Assembly: GCA_000310025.1 (NCBI GenBank)
Contig: FN649735.1
Coordinates: 3,320,028-3,384,027, forward strand
DNA: 64,000 nucleotides
Direction of reading: 5' to 3'
Origin: Ectocarpus siliculosus
Lineage: Eukaryota; Sar; Phaeophyceae; Ectocarpales; Ectocarpaceae
In this document: in pieces, positions 32,795 through 43,775 of the stretch
How positions within the stretch are numbered: the first letter of the stretch is position 1
Layout: each line of letters begins with the position of its first letter
Made by a program: the position numbers and the translations under genes
The notes under the pieces: generated by a model
What the model was told of the DNA's origin: nothing
The model's input: the letters and a program-made list of their open reading frames with translations, nothing else
Database searches by the model: none

Positions 32795-35700
32795 TCTGGG
32801 TGCCGCCCGAAGGCGGGCCGGATTGTGGGTGACGAGGAGAGGCAGGCAAGAGCGGTGAACCAGCCGCAGAAGCGTGCGAAACCAAGCGGTCTACGCGGGC
32901 GTTTTCGCGCAAAACGTCGGCGTAGGCCTGTTCATTAAAAGCGGCCTTCATCGCGGGCGCTCGACCAACATGTTCAGCGGCCGCGGGAGGCTCAGGACCG
33001 CTATTTCGTGACAAAGAACATGAACCTTCCGAATTGGGGGAACCGTTACTTGCGCTCGGCAACGACGGTGCAGTCAGCACCGTGCGACGTTGGTGCTCCG
33101 TAGAGGAACGTCGCGAGGGGTCCGGAGGGGGCGCGGTGGGTACAAGCGTACTCGAGCCACCGCGGCGGGCCTGCGGTTGTCCCGAAGGTTCCTGTGCTCC
33201 AACGTGGTTGAGGAGACCACCCGGAGCCGCCGAAACGGTGGGAGAAGCCGGAGCCATGCCTCCGGGGGGCGTAGACATCGAGGCGAGCGTCCGTGAGATA
33301 CCCGAAGTCTGGTCGGCCCCTCGCCCACACCACAAGACTGTATTCGGCGCCGACGAGTCACGTCGGTCATCCAAAACAGGCTGTGATGAGGCGTGAGGCG
33401 ACATCTGAGAAATGAAAGGTTAGGAAACTAACATAGGCGAGCCCGAAGGCGTCTGTGTGATACGAACATCTTGGGAACTAGTCGTACAGCGCACACCCGG
33501 TGCTGTTGACGGCGATGTGTGCAAAAGGCCGTCACCGGCGTGTCAGTTACCCCGCGAGTGCGGGGTTCCGGAACTTCGAGTGTACGGAGTTCCAGGGACG
33601 GCGGCGGGCACCGGGGTCGCGGTGGCGCCTACGGCCGGCGCCGGAGGTGGTGCGTGTGTAGTTGAGTTACGTTTCCCAGAGCGGCGGCCGTCGCCCTGTG
33701 TATGGCCGCTGCTCTTACCCGGGCCATTTTTATTGTGTACACGCGGGCGGTGCGACTTCATGCGGCTTTGCCAACGTTGAAAAACCTGAACGCTATCAGC
33801 ATGCGAAGCAATGGCCGGGTTTAAGAGGCCGGTGTAATTGGTGGAAGCATACGGGCAAGTTTTGAGGCTGTGGCCCGCCTGCCCGCAGTTGAGACATTGG
33901 CCAGAAAATCGCCGCAGAGCTTGCGCTCGGTCGGCAGGGGTCAACAGCGGTGTAAATAAAGGGGGGTCCATCTTAGCCATACTTGCCACAACGCTGTACA
34001 CAAAGCCGTAGTGACCACGCAACGGCCAGCAGTCGTAGTCCTGCTCGAATGGACATGTGTTATCGGACGGCACAGGGTCGATAGCCATCACCCCGGCGGG
34101 AAATTGTGTTCCCGGCGACCACGCGGACGGCTGCAGCGGCAGCGGCGGTGGCGGCCGCTGCTACCCCACGGTCGCAGTCATGGCTCGTGTGGGCGCCGAT
34201 GAAAACCCAGAGGTGACAGTGGTAAAATAACGGTCGCCGTTGCAGGCGGGCGAGTGTTTTAGTGCTTCCTCCGACGACAAAGCATCCCAAAGCTCATCCT
34301 GATCACTAAACACCACGTTGTGAAGAATCTTCTCTTTCAACGGCAAAGACGAGAGAACATTCGGGTACTGCTCCAACAAAGCGTCCCGAAGCGCACGCTG
34401 TACCACGCGCAGATCCGGCGCGAAAGCCCTATGCGAGGCCAACTCCGACATTGCTAACGCCTTAAACTTCGTTACGAATTTGCTGTACGGCGTGCCGTTG
34501 GGCACACCAAAATCCTGCAGCTTGTCGATGCCCCGGTTGAAACCTTTCGGTTCCCACTCATCCGCGAGCAGTTTGAGCAGCCGACGGTATGCCGAAGGCC
34601 CCGTCTTGTCCTTCGTCTCCAAGAAACGTTTCACCTGAGAAAACGAAGAATCCACCAATTCGCGGGTTGCGGCATTGGCGCCTTGAGGGTTCGAAATGGC
34701 CATGAGGACACGCTTGTGAAAGGGGGCATACCATCCAGCCACCCATGAGGGCGACTTGATGGTCTGCTTGCCGGAGGGATCGGCGGCCGACAGGATTTCA
34801 GCCAACACACTTTCGGTCGAACGAGCGAAGGCAGAAAATTCTGCCGGGGGAAGCGGCACTACCGCATACAATTCGTTCACTTTAAGCTTGCCGTATCCTT
34901 TGCGCACGCTGAGGGCGTACGCCTCTGCGGCGGCAACGGCGTTTGCATCAAGCTGTGCCTGCGCGGTGCGTGCACCGGCAGACGACAGGGGCGGTGCCCG
35001 GTCATCAGCGGAATCGCTTGCGGCCGCGTGCACAGCCGGAAGCGGTGGCCTCGCTACCGACACCGCGATAGCCGAGACCGGTGGTTCCTGTGGCAAAACA
35101 CGTTGGGAGAGCGTCGGTACCACCCCAGAAACCTGTGTCGTCTCCGTTTTCACAACGGAGGCGGGGGGCGGTACCTCTGTTTTCACAGCGGCAGATGGTG
35201 TATGCGATGGCAAAGTGGAGGCTACTGACGGTGACTCTGACTTCATTAATGGCACTGGCTGTTGTGGCATCACCGGCGGCTGCGGCACCGGCGGCACCGG
35301 CGGCACCGGCGGCACCAGCGGTACCGGCGGGTGCAGCACCGAGGGCGGCGGCGGCGGCAGCTGCTGCTGCGGCGGCGGCTGCGGCACCGGCGGCCTCGGC
35401 ACCGGTGGCGGCGGCACCGACGATTGCGGCTGCGGCGGCTGCGGCACCGGCGGCTGCGGTACCTGCGGCATCGGCACCGACGGCTGCAGCACCGGCCGCG
35501 GTGGCATCTGCAACGGCGGTACCGGCGGCGACGGCACCGACAGCGGCGACATCGGCGACGGCAGTCTCGACGACGGAACGTCAAAAGCCGCTACCGACGG
35601 CGACGCCGTCGCCGACGGTTGCCGCTGCTGGGGAAAACTCGACAAAGACATGTGATGCAATAGCTGTCGTGCACGTTCTAGCTCAGGCTCGGGGTGGTCA

Positions 35701-38043
35701 ACGATGGGTTGGGTCGCTTTGACCGACGTTTCAGCGATGTGAGGCGGCAAAGAACTGACCGGGGGCATGGCGGCCGCAGACATTTGGGCAGAAGCGACAG
35801 TAATCGGGTCCTGCATTGTCACCGGCCACTGTTGACCCCCAGGACCCATGAACGGCGGCTGCAACGGGTACGGGGTTCCAAGCGCATCTACGACCTACGG
35901 CTGCTGGAAAAACAGTACATTGTGTCCTGCGATACCATACTGTACTTGCCTGCTATTAGTCGGACCATAGTAGGAGAGATGAGTGTGCCCGCCACGGTCA
36001 GAAGCGCCCCCCTCCCCGGCATTCCGGCGGCTACCTCCCCCGTCATTCCGGTGGCTACCCCCGCCGGCACCCGGATGAGCATCCGTGCGTCCGCGGGAGT
36101 CATATCCTCGCGAACAGCCTGCATCCTGCCTGAGGTATTTCTGTGTATGCGGGCGGTCGTGAGTACGAGAGGAATGGTAGGACCCAGCAGACGCAGAAGT
36201 GCCCCACCCGGAATGTTCCGAGGGTTGCCCCCCCATTTGGGAGCGGCGACCCCCCGAGCCCGCCGAACCAGACCTCGAACGTGCAGAAGTGTCCACATCC
36301 TCCCTCGAACGAGCGGAGATGCCCACATCCGCCGCCCGCACACCACGCAGATCAATCACCAGCCGCTCAAGCCGCCGACGTTTCTTGGACGACCAAAGGG
36401 GGCTGTAAAGCAGACATCTAACCGTCTCATCACGCAGAGAAGCTAAATCGAACGAGATCTTGTACACTAGCGCAAGGCCAGCATCCTTCGCTTCAGACGT
36501 CGCAAAGATGCTGGTGTTGACGAACTCGATTAATCCGTCAATGGTGAGACCTAGATGTCTAGTGTCTAGAGAACGAGCCTGGAAATCACCTGCTTCAGAA
36601 GACGATGAAGACGAAGAAGACGAGCTGGACGAAGAGGTGCTCGAAGAGGACGAGCTTGACGAGTTTTTGCGAGGTTTACGCCGTTTCCTGACACGTCCCA
36701 CTGGTCCACCGGCCGAGATGGTAGTGATCTCTGAGGAACTCCGACTGCGAGTCTCCGTGCCTCCCTCTTCAACAGGCATGGTGTTGGTCGCAACCGCAGC
36801 AGCATCACCGTCGAAACCAGTCGTATCGGCCGTATCCACAGCAGCAGAGGCTACTGCAGCCGCAGCAGCATCAGCACTAACAGGCGCAGCATCAGTTGCA
36901 ACAGGCGCGGCAACAAATACAGGATTTGCAACAGCAGACGCATCAGCTACACCTGTCGCAACAGAAGCGGCAACAGGTGCAGCCGCAACAACAGGTGGCG
37001 CGGCAGCTACAGCAGTAGCTGCAGCAGGAGCAGCGGCAGCTGCAACAGGAGCTGCAACGGCAGCAGCAGGAGTTGCAGCAGCAGGAGCTGCAGCAGGAGC
37101 AGCGACAGCTGCAACAGGAGCTGCAACAGCGGCAGCAGTGGCAGCGGCGGCAGCAGCAGAAACTGCAACGGTACCGTCAGAAAGTTCAGGGAAATTTTCT
37201 GCGGCTTGCAAACGTGCTATCTGCTTTTCGAGATCACGGGCCGTCCCAGAGGCAGATGCCATCCATGCCGTGTGCTCACGCTATGCTTCCGCGTCTTCTG
37301 CCAACAACGCGGTGTATCGCTGAGCCTCCAGCCGTTCCTCTTCTTCCCGTGCTTTGCGCAGACGCTCCGATCTGGCACGCGCAGCCGCCTCTGCCAAGGC
37401 AATTGCTTGTTCCAGACGAGCATGGTGCTCGCGAGCTTTTTGTTGGTCAGTCTCTCTGCGAGACGCACGTGCCTCGAGTTCGGCGGTTGAAAGCCGAGGG
37501 ACAGCCACAGCGGCGGGCGGTCTCCTGAGAGACAGCAGCAATCTGACGGGGGATGCCGCCGGAACTAGTACCCTCACTGGCTCCAGGCGACACCGCGGTA
37601 CTCTTACTCGGTGTTCCGAATGGACCCCCAGCGGAGAGAGACAAAGTAGGTGTGCCACCACCATCATTCGTCTCCCTCGGCGCCGGGAGCGTGCCTGCAG
37701 CAGGAGAGCTCCCCTGCTCTCCTGCCGTGACCGGGCTGACAGGCGTGTCAGCCTGAAGGTCCTCCTTCAGTTTCGCCATCGCAGCGGGATCTGCGGTGGT
37801 GTCGAGATCAACCGACATGCGTGCACCCTGTGTTGCGATGGGTGACACATGTGTGTTGTCCCCAGGGGGAAAAGCAGACGACAGAACAGCAGCAGCGGCA
37901 TCGTCCGCAATAGGAAAAGAGGACGGCGATACAACATCATCAGCGGGCGAGTCACTGATCGAGTGACTGGTCGAGACCCAATCGAGTAGAGAGTGCCGGC
38001 CCTTGCCATCCAAACTCTTCAAAGCAGCGAGGGCAAAAGGCAT
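32724..38043 (-). pseudogene. gag: Gag region of the gypsy element, interrupted
   Basis: Begins with Met at 38043 (MPFALAALKSLDGKGRHSLL). A frame change near 37500 leads into a frame that stays open to 32724 except for single stops at 37281 (TAG), 35895 (TAG), 34161 (TAG), 33543 (TGA) and 33420 (TAA). In order: acidic Ser/Pro N-terminus; a charged coiled coil (37290-37460, with KAREHHARLEQAIALAEAAA); a long Ala/Val/Pro tract (36810-37180); a poly-Ser run (36595-36665); an Arg/Gly/Ser-rich part; a Pro-Gln tract (35250-35600); a capsid-like helical region (34170-34950, including FVTKFKALAMSELASHRAFA); a zinc knuckle CLNCGQAGHSLKTC (C-X2-C-X4-H-X4-C, about 33885-33930); and a basic Pro/Ser tail. 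The capsid and knuckle fit a nucleocapsid role. The size is exceptional for Gag. Confidence 0.8.
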
Positions 38044-38884
38044 GAGCTGATCTTGAAAACACCAAATGCACGATGCAGCAGAAACAAAATCCAGAAAGAA
38101 AAATCGTGATGCGAATGCGAAGAGCGAATTTTTTCGCCCGACAAAGTGGCCGTGCGCGGCCTTCTCTTCGATCGACCGGCCTTAACAAAACCGCGGTTCA
38201 GCAGACGTAACACACGGTCCGAAACCGGTGCCGGCAGAATGTCCTCCGGCCACAAATCGGTGGAGACAAGCCCCCGATCGAAATGCTCAATACGTCACCT
38301 TTTTCGCGAATTTCTGAAATCCCTGTGAACGATTGTGCAAACGAGCGCAACCCACTACAACCAGACGGCAGCAGATCATGCCAACAAAGCGGCCATTCAG
38401 CAGCCTGTCGCCGCCATGCGGGGGGGTAGCCAAGCGCGTGAGAAGCGTAAGGATTTCCCCCGAAAGCAGGCAGAAAGGTGTCGTCTTGGGAGCAAAGGGG
38501 CATGCCTTTTGTAACATGCACGTCATGCACAAGGTCGAAGCATTCATGGATGGAGAGCAATCCTACGCGAGCATGCTTGCCGAGCAAATGAGGAAAGAAA
38601 GGCCAGCGTCCACCAAGCCGTCCCTTGGTGAACACAAAGCCATGCAAGGGGAAGCCCTCGCGCATGAGGCCTGTACGCCCGTCGCGCGCACAACCGGAGC
38701 AAACACCCGTCGCGCACACGACCGGAGCAAACGCCCACACGTCAAAACAAAAAGTGCCCCACCGAGTGAGTCAGAGAGAGCAAAAACCGTGCCCTCTCTA
38801 AAACCAGGTAACTAAAAAAAATCGAGAGGACTAAAATGCGAGACGTTCACGCGAACGATGAGCACCGAAGCGAAGGACCGGTGT
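38044..38884 (-). other. Leader of the gypsy element
   Basis: About 840 bp between the primer-binding site and the first Gag Met. Contains short tandem repeats at 38670-38735 (CCCGTCGCGC...ACCGGAGCAAAC, two to three copies). Frames of 160-180 codons are open on both strands here; neither shows a recognisable domain, so they are left unannotated. Confidence 0.5.
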
Positions 38885-38904
38885 CCAAATGCCAGACGAC
38901 GCCA
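38885..38904 (-). promoter_or_regulatory. Putative tRNA primer-binding site
   Basis: Starts TGGCGTCGTCTGGC three bases inside the 5' LTR on the coding strand. The leading TGG pairs with a tRNA CCA end. The primer tRNA could not be identified by eye. Confidence 0.5.
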
Positions 38905-38907
38905 CAA

Positions 38908-39213
38908 TGTTATGGAGGAACAGAGAAATAAAAGAGAGAAGGGAACAAGCTCGTTGCTCCTGGCTTCGGGTACTCACAGTTGTTGTTTGATCTCTTGTTT
39001 AGCCTTCTTAGACCAGGTCCGCTCAGCGCCCACTCGGAGAGTGAGGGAGCGGGGCTGGGAATTCGATCTTCCTTCAAGCTACTTCAATACCCCTCAACGT
39101 CGCCAAATATCCATATCCAAAGAAAATTCAAAATATCCAATACGCGCTCATACAACGTTCGTTCATGAAACGCTCGTACAATGCAAATACACTATAATAG
39201 TTGCTCCATTACA
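38908..39213 (-). repeat. 5' LTR (306 bp)
   Basis: Minus-strand upstream LTR. Matches 25786-26086 except for five substitutions and a 5-bp TAATA insertion near 39195. The inner edge ends ...CCATAACA and the outer edge begins TGTAATGG on the coding strand. Confidence 0.95.
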
Positions 39214-39217
39214 ATTG
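39214..39217. repeat. Target-site duplication ATTG (right copy)
   Basis: Immediately follows the outer LTR end and matches 25782-25785. Confidence 0.8.
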
Positions 39218-39225
39218 GCTAAAGG

Positions 39226-39290
39226 CTAGTCTGGTTTTTAATGTGAAGACAACAACAACAACAACAACAACAACAACGACGACGACGACG
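39226..39290 (+). repeat. (CAA)n-tailed repeat end, copy 1
   Basis: GGTTTTTAATGTGAAGA followed by (CAA)9 and (CGA)4. The same end occurs in the opposite orientation at 39487-39560 and 39932-40004. Lies 12 bp outside the gypsy element. Confidence 0.75.
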
Positions 39291-39486
39291 TGTTTCCACT
39301 CTTGTCATGCTCCTCCACGGATATCTGCGCACTCTTCCTACAGCAGCAGTACCTCCTAGCATTGCCCGCACTCCGTAGTGCTCATTGTTCTGCTGGACCA
39401 CGCTGGGCGTGGATCAGGTGTGTGTGTGGTGTGGGCGGTGTGCTGTGTGTGCGCGCCTCGTTTCCCTGTCCACTCAATATAATCAA

Positions 39487-39560
39487 CTGTTGTTGTTGTT
39501 GTTGTTGTTGTCTTCACATTAAAAACCGTTCCGATCTCTCTCTACCCAGTACCTTCGTAT
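39487..39560 (-). repeat. (CAA)n-tailed repeat end, copy 2
   Basis: On the minus strand: ACTGGGTAGAGAGAGATCGG, then AACGGTTTTTAATGTGAAGA, then (CAA)8. A unique-sequence body ending in a trinucleotide tail is typical of some SINE/LINE 3' ends. Confidence 0.75.
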
Positions 39561-39931
39561 GTCCGTACTGATCCAACACTCGACGCGGTCGCTTCCCGTG
39601 GTCACAGGTTAACTTACCCTAAAAAGGTACACTCAAATAAACTGGCCCCGAGGGGTCCGCAAGTCAATAGACATCAACGACAGATATTCTGGGATCCTCC
39701 GCTCCCTCTTCGCGCTATGCGAGGTATCAACTGAGACTAGCAGTCACTATCTATCATGGGCCGGAGAGAAAGAGGTACACCCCCCTGGTTCAATCTTTGG
39801 TACTTCACAACGCAAGCAGAGACAAGGCGATCTGGCACAGAAAAAAGGAGAGAAAAAAAGAGAGAAAATGGGTTCTTCCGAAACCGAACCCGAACCAACC
39901 TTCAGAACCAAAGAGGAGATAGAGGATAGAG

Positions 39932-40004
39932 ATTGTTGTTGTTGTTGTTGTTGTCTTCACATTAAAAAACCGTTCCGATCTCTCTCTACCCAGTACCTTC
40001 GTAT
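39932..40004 (-). repeat. (CAA)n-tailed repeat end, copy 3
   Basis: Nearly identical to copy 2 (one extra A in the A run), 445 bp away in the same orientation. Confidence 0.75.
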
Positions 40005-40630
40005 AGAGATAGACCAGATAGACACAGATGAAACAAACTTTGAAAAAATTAAGGAATAATAAAAACACACACAGAAAGACTACCCATTCGAGATATTACT
40101 GTTTGGGAAAAAAATAAGCAAGTTTTACGTCGCATTTTAATGCGGTTTGGGCGCCTTATTCTCATTGGCCAACGGATGACAGCACCGCTTGTAGCACACA
40201 CACACACAGCGTGCCATTGCATGATGCGCACAGCAGTCACCCGTAGCAGGACGCCCGCAATGGGGCCTCTTTGGATTCTTGGAAGAGTAGGGGGGAAGGA
40301 AGTAAACGAACTTCTTCCTCGGCCATCTGCTGGGTGCTTGCTTGTGCCGCAAGTACATGCTGCTGCTGATGGACAAAGCGACCATCTCCGGAACGGCAAG
40401 CTCCGCTGGTACAGGAAAGTGCAAGCAGTGTAACGAGCTTCATCGTGCAGCGTGCGGAAGGTATGTCATTTCTACGTATGTACATTTGCACGTGTAGGGC
40501 GTTGGTCGTTGGTCGGCATTTGATTTGTTCGGTCTACCCTCGCCTGCCGATCCCGACTTGCTACAATAACCACGAGGTACGAGCAGCAGTAGTTGTAGTA
40601 AATACAAGGTTTTGGGGGCTGCGCGCCCCC

Positions 40631-40960
40631 GCTTTATTTGAAGCGATTCCAAGGCAATGATTTCTCTGAAAGTGGGTGTAGGATGTTGTTCAAATGAAGG
40701 TAGGCACCGATGGCAGTTAAAGTTTCCGTGAAGGTGGAGTTCCCATGATGGAGGTTCATGTGTGATTTAAGGAGATAGAAACGTCCTTTTTTTGTTTCCC
40801 ATCGCCGTGCCCAGTACCTCTTCATTATCTGATACACATCCAGAACTCAGAGCTGCAGAAAATAGAAAAATTGTCGGCTGAACTGCGAATGAAGAAAGAC
40901 CGCTTTATTTGAAGCGATTCCAAGGCAATGTTTTCTCTGAAAGTGGGTGTAGGATGTAGT
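40631..40960. repeat. 59-bp direct repeat, two copies
   Basis: GCTTTATTTGAAGCGATTCC through GTGGGTGTAGGATGT occurs at 40631-40689 and 40902-40960 with about two mismatches. Confidence 0.9.
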
Positions 40961-41482
40961 GGGAGGAGTGGGCCGGGGTAGCCATCGAGAGTGGAGGTAT
41001 AGTCCGTGCACAACAAAAATCCAGAAATTTCCCGGCACAAATGACAACTTTTCCCTGCACACAGGTGGTTGTTCCGACATCTGAAAGTACCCGCAAACGC
41101 CTTGTTTCCAGGCGCATGGAGTGACGGAAAGTTTTTTTTTTTCTTGAGTTCTTATCGGCACGACACCGGGAAAACTTGAATTCTTTTTCCAGGGGTGTGT
41201 TATTTGCCGATTTACAAAAAACTCTATGGATTTGAACGCGCTCGCAATTTGCCAGGTCGTTTTTTGTTTTTTTTTTCGAAATTTTGTGAATTGACGGAGG
41301 TATCGCTCAAAAATCGACTATCGAGCATCATTTTTGAATTTGATAACTAACCGACCGATGTCAAAATAAACAGCGGCAATCGATTCCTCTCCTCAGTATC
41401 TAGGTCGGTATTGCTGGGTTTTGTTGGGGAAAATCTGGCTTCCGAGATATTCCACATTTTGTTGCGCCGTCCCAACGGGAGA

Positions 41483-41536
41483 TTTTTTTTTCTTCTTCTT
41501 AATATGACACAACGAATCCATCTCCATCATAGAAAA
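41483..41536 (-). repeat. Poly-A-linked retroelement 3' tail (truncated copy)
   Basis: On the minus strand, TTTTCTATGATGGAGATGGA, then TTCGTTGTGTCATATTAAGA, then an A run. The same roughly 40-bp end with an A run occurs at 45519-45572, the 3' end of the inserted element at 45519-48205. Similarity stops beyond it, so this is a very short or diverged copy. Confidence 0.7.
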
Positions 41537-41618
41537 TAGTTTTTGGATGGGGCAACACGCACGCACACACAGCACGCACACGTTGGGGCCCAAAACACGA
41601 AACACGCACGCAAGCACC

Positions 41619-41676
41619 ATGGGGAAGCCTAGGGGACGGGCTAAGAAGAAGAAGTTCGGCAGCCGCGGAGCCGATG
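41619..41676 (+). CDS. Possible first exon, basic N-terminus
   Basis: ATG in a good context (AAGCACCATGG) starts MGKPRGRAKKKKFGSRGAD, ending at a GT donor (GTAGGG). Highly basic, as in nucleolar or ribosome-biogenesis proteins. No downstream exon could be found, so it may be a gene fragment or chance. Confidence 0.2.
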
Positions 41677-42395
41677 GTAGGGGATTTCGAAGAAGCCGAA
41701 GCCGGCATTGCGACATGATCTTCATCTCCCGGCGCTGATGACGCGTTCTCGGATGGCCACGATGGCGCATTTTTGATGGACGTGGCCGAGAACGCTGCGT
41801 CGTGATGTGTGTGTTTTTTAAGTTCGTGGTAGCTTTGCCGGATTGTTGTGCGCCTTGTGCATGTTTCCGTTTCTTTCATGTTGGCCTTCTACTTTTTTTC
41901 AGCACTCACTCCCTTACGATTGACTGCCCCCGAGTGTTTGTATAGGTTTATGTACATGTATAGGCCCATCAATGCTCATAGTTTGTGCCTTTTAACGTCC
42001 AAGGGTGTTGTCGATCATGCGTCTGCGTGGTATCTGTACAAATGCTAGCATGTGGTGTCCGTAATGTAGAGGGTGAGGGGGGGCTTCGGGGGTGCGGTCG
42101 AGGGTTCTGTGAATGCAGAGGGGATGTATGTCGTGTTCAGGGGGTTCCGTGTATGATTTTTGTCAAAATTGTTGCATATTGTCAGAACAAAAACACTCTC
42201 CAGCTATCGACGGATCTCGACGAGGCGGTCACGACCATCGTTGTTTCACGTTCCAATTATTTTTCAATAAAATTGTTATCACACAAAACGTGAATGCACA
42301 AATTGTTGTGCACGGACCGTAGAAAGGAGTGTATTTTCGTTTTTTCCGGACCTTTAGAAGGGATTATCGGAACCGGAGCACACAACACCGTTGCC

Positions 42396-42700
42396 GGAAT
42401 CGGAACACACAACAGACCATTCCGACGCGAGACCGGTGAGAGAAAAGCAAAACATTTTAAGACAACGTGGATACACAGACACACACACACCGAGAGGAGA
42501 GAGAGAGAGAACACGGTACCAAGGTGATAATAGGAGGTGTGAGTGCATACCGTGTGAAGGTGTTGGAAGAAAAAAACAAAATGTACAGCAGTAGCACACG
42601 GAATCGGAACAAACAACAGACCATTCCGACGCGAGAGCGGTCAAGAGAGAAGGCGAAAATGAAAAGAGAATGTGGATAGACAGACCGTCAGAGACATAGA
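42396..42700. repeat. Two copies of a ~95-bp block, 204 bp apart
   Basis: GGAATCGGAAC.CACAACAGA followed by CCATTCCGACGCGAG starts at 42396 and 42600; both continue into GAGA- and CACA-rich sequence. Confidence 0.8.
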
Positions 42701-43775
42701 GAGACGGAGGAACGGAGGAGAAGGAGGCACACACAGAGAGGGCTTTACTTCGAGTGGAATGGGTGGTATGATGGTACAGAGCGGGGTGACAGCAGCAGGC
42801 GAGAGAGATGAAAGCGGAAGATAAAAGTGGAAAGTCCACCAAAGTGCCAAATTTCCAGAGGAAATGCTGCTCTGTGAGAGCCCGAGAAGACCGGAATAGA
42901 GCGCTCACAGAAGCCGAAAGAAGCGAAATGAAGCGTTCTCAGACAAAACTTAAATTGTAAGAAGATTACAAGGGCGCTTCGCGGACGACCGCTATCGGGG
43001 GCCGACGCTGCGCTCGTAGGTTGCATGGCCATGGCAAGTGTGTGCAGGTTGAGTTTTGAAAGGAGAGGAACGAAGCCGTACTGTAATTGTTGTTTAGAAA
43101 AATATATACTTCGACGAACGAACATGGTACTTGTTTGAAGGGTTTGCACCCTCCTCTACAAGGGGGCACAATCCTCTAGACTACACCCGAGGCGCGTAGA
43201 AGACAGCAAGCTACTTGTATATACTAACGTCGAAGAGCATGTGCTTTTATGGCAAGCTTTACAAATAAATGTGGAAGACGCGCACGGGCGGCAACATCGG
43301 TACGACAATGCCGCAGATTGATAGATCTGGTAGGGTGTGGCAGCAAAAGCTACATATCTGTGTGTTCGTCCCATCTATTCTGGCGCCGGTATACCAAGGT
43401 ATTCAGGCCTTTCCGCGTAATGATATGAAGGTACGAAGAATACAGACCCTGGTAACGGAAAATGTGTGCACACTGCTACCGACGCAGCGATAGCGTGAGA
43501 AATGAGAAGGAAAAGACGCGAAGGAAAACTATCTTCGGACGGCGGCATTGATGGATGGGCTCATTTTCTATGCCGAAACTTGAGTCATCGTCATGAAAAG
43601 GCGAAGATCTTGAACGTGTATCTCGTTTGTTTGTTTTTTTCTATAGCGATGGCCAGAGGTCGGTCAAAGAAAGAGGAAAACATACATGCAGATGGTGTGG
43701 CAAAATAAACAACACCGCTGAAAAAAAAAGAACAACGTCGTCTAGACTATGGTCTAGTACATCGTTAGTTGCATG

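Larger units (their letters stand above)
25786..39213 (-). mobile_element. 13.4-kb Ty3/gypsy LTR retrotransposon with NADAR domain
   Basis: Bounded by TG...CA LTRs of 301 and 306 bp and flanked by the 4-bp duplication ATTG (25782-25785 and 39214-39217). On the minus strand the order is leader, Gag, NADAR, protease, reverse transcriptase, RNase H, Pro/Ala linker, integrase, chromodomain, Tudor-like module. RT before IN marks it as Ty3/gypsy; the chromodomain places it near chromoviruses. The LTRs differ by five substitutions and one 5-bp indel, so insertion is fairly recent. At 13.4 kb it is about twice the usual size for the group, mostly because of a Gag region of over 1500 codons, the extra NADAR domain and a 200-residue linker before IN. 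Six in-frame stops and +1 frame changes near 37500, 32750, 29985 and 28585 mean this copy cannot make a full Gag-Pol by ordinary translation. Confidence 0.95.
40005..43775. other. Mostly non-coding DNA with small repeats
   Basis: No complete gene recognised. Contains a 59-bp direct repeat, a short poly-T-linked tail, one exon-like ATG region and a 204-bp-spaced repeat, listed separately. Confidence 0.4.

Noticed and set aside
34756-35722. Long plus-strand open frames rich in Gly/Ala/Thr opposite Gag
   Set aside because: They are antisense shadows of the Pro/Gln triplet-rich Gag region; GC-rich triplet repeats keep all frames open, and Gag is the strand with capsid and zinc-knuckle motifs.
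36460-37323. 287-codon plus-strand Ala/Thr-rich frame
   Set aside because: Mirror image of the Ala-rich Gag segment on the minus strand; no independent motif.
38333-38815. 160-codon plus-strand ORF in the element leader
   Set aside because: Composition looks protein-like, but the opposite strand is open to a similar length and no domain is visible. Could be reconsidered if conserved in other copies.
42257-43149. Minus-strand Leu/Phe/Ser-rich frames of 120-180 codons
   Set aside because: Reflect CT-rich tracts on that strand; they overlap each other and lack motifs.
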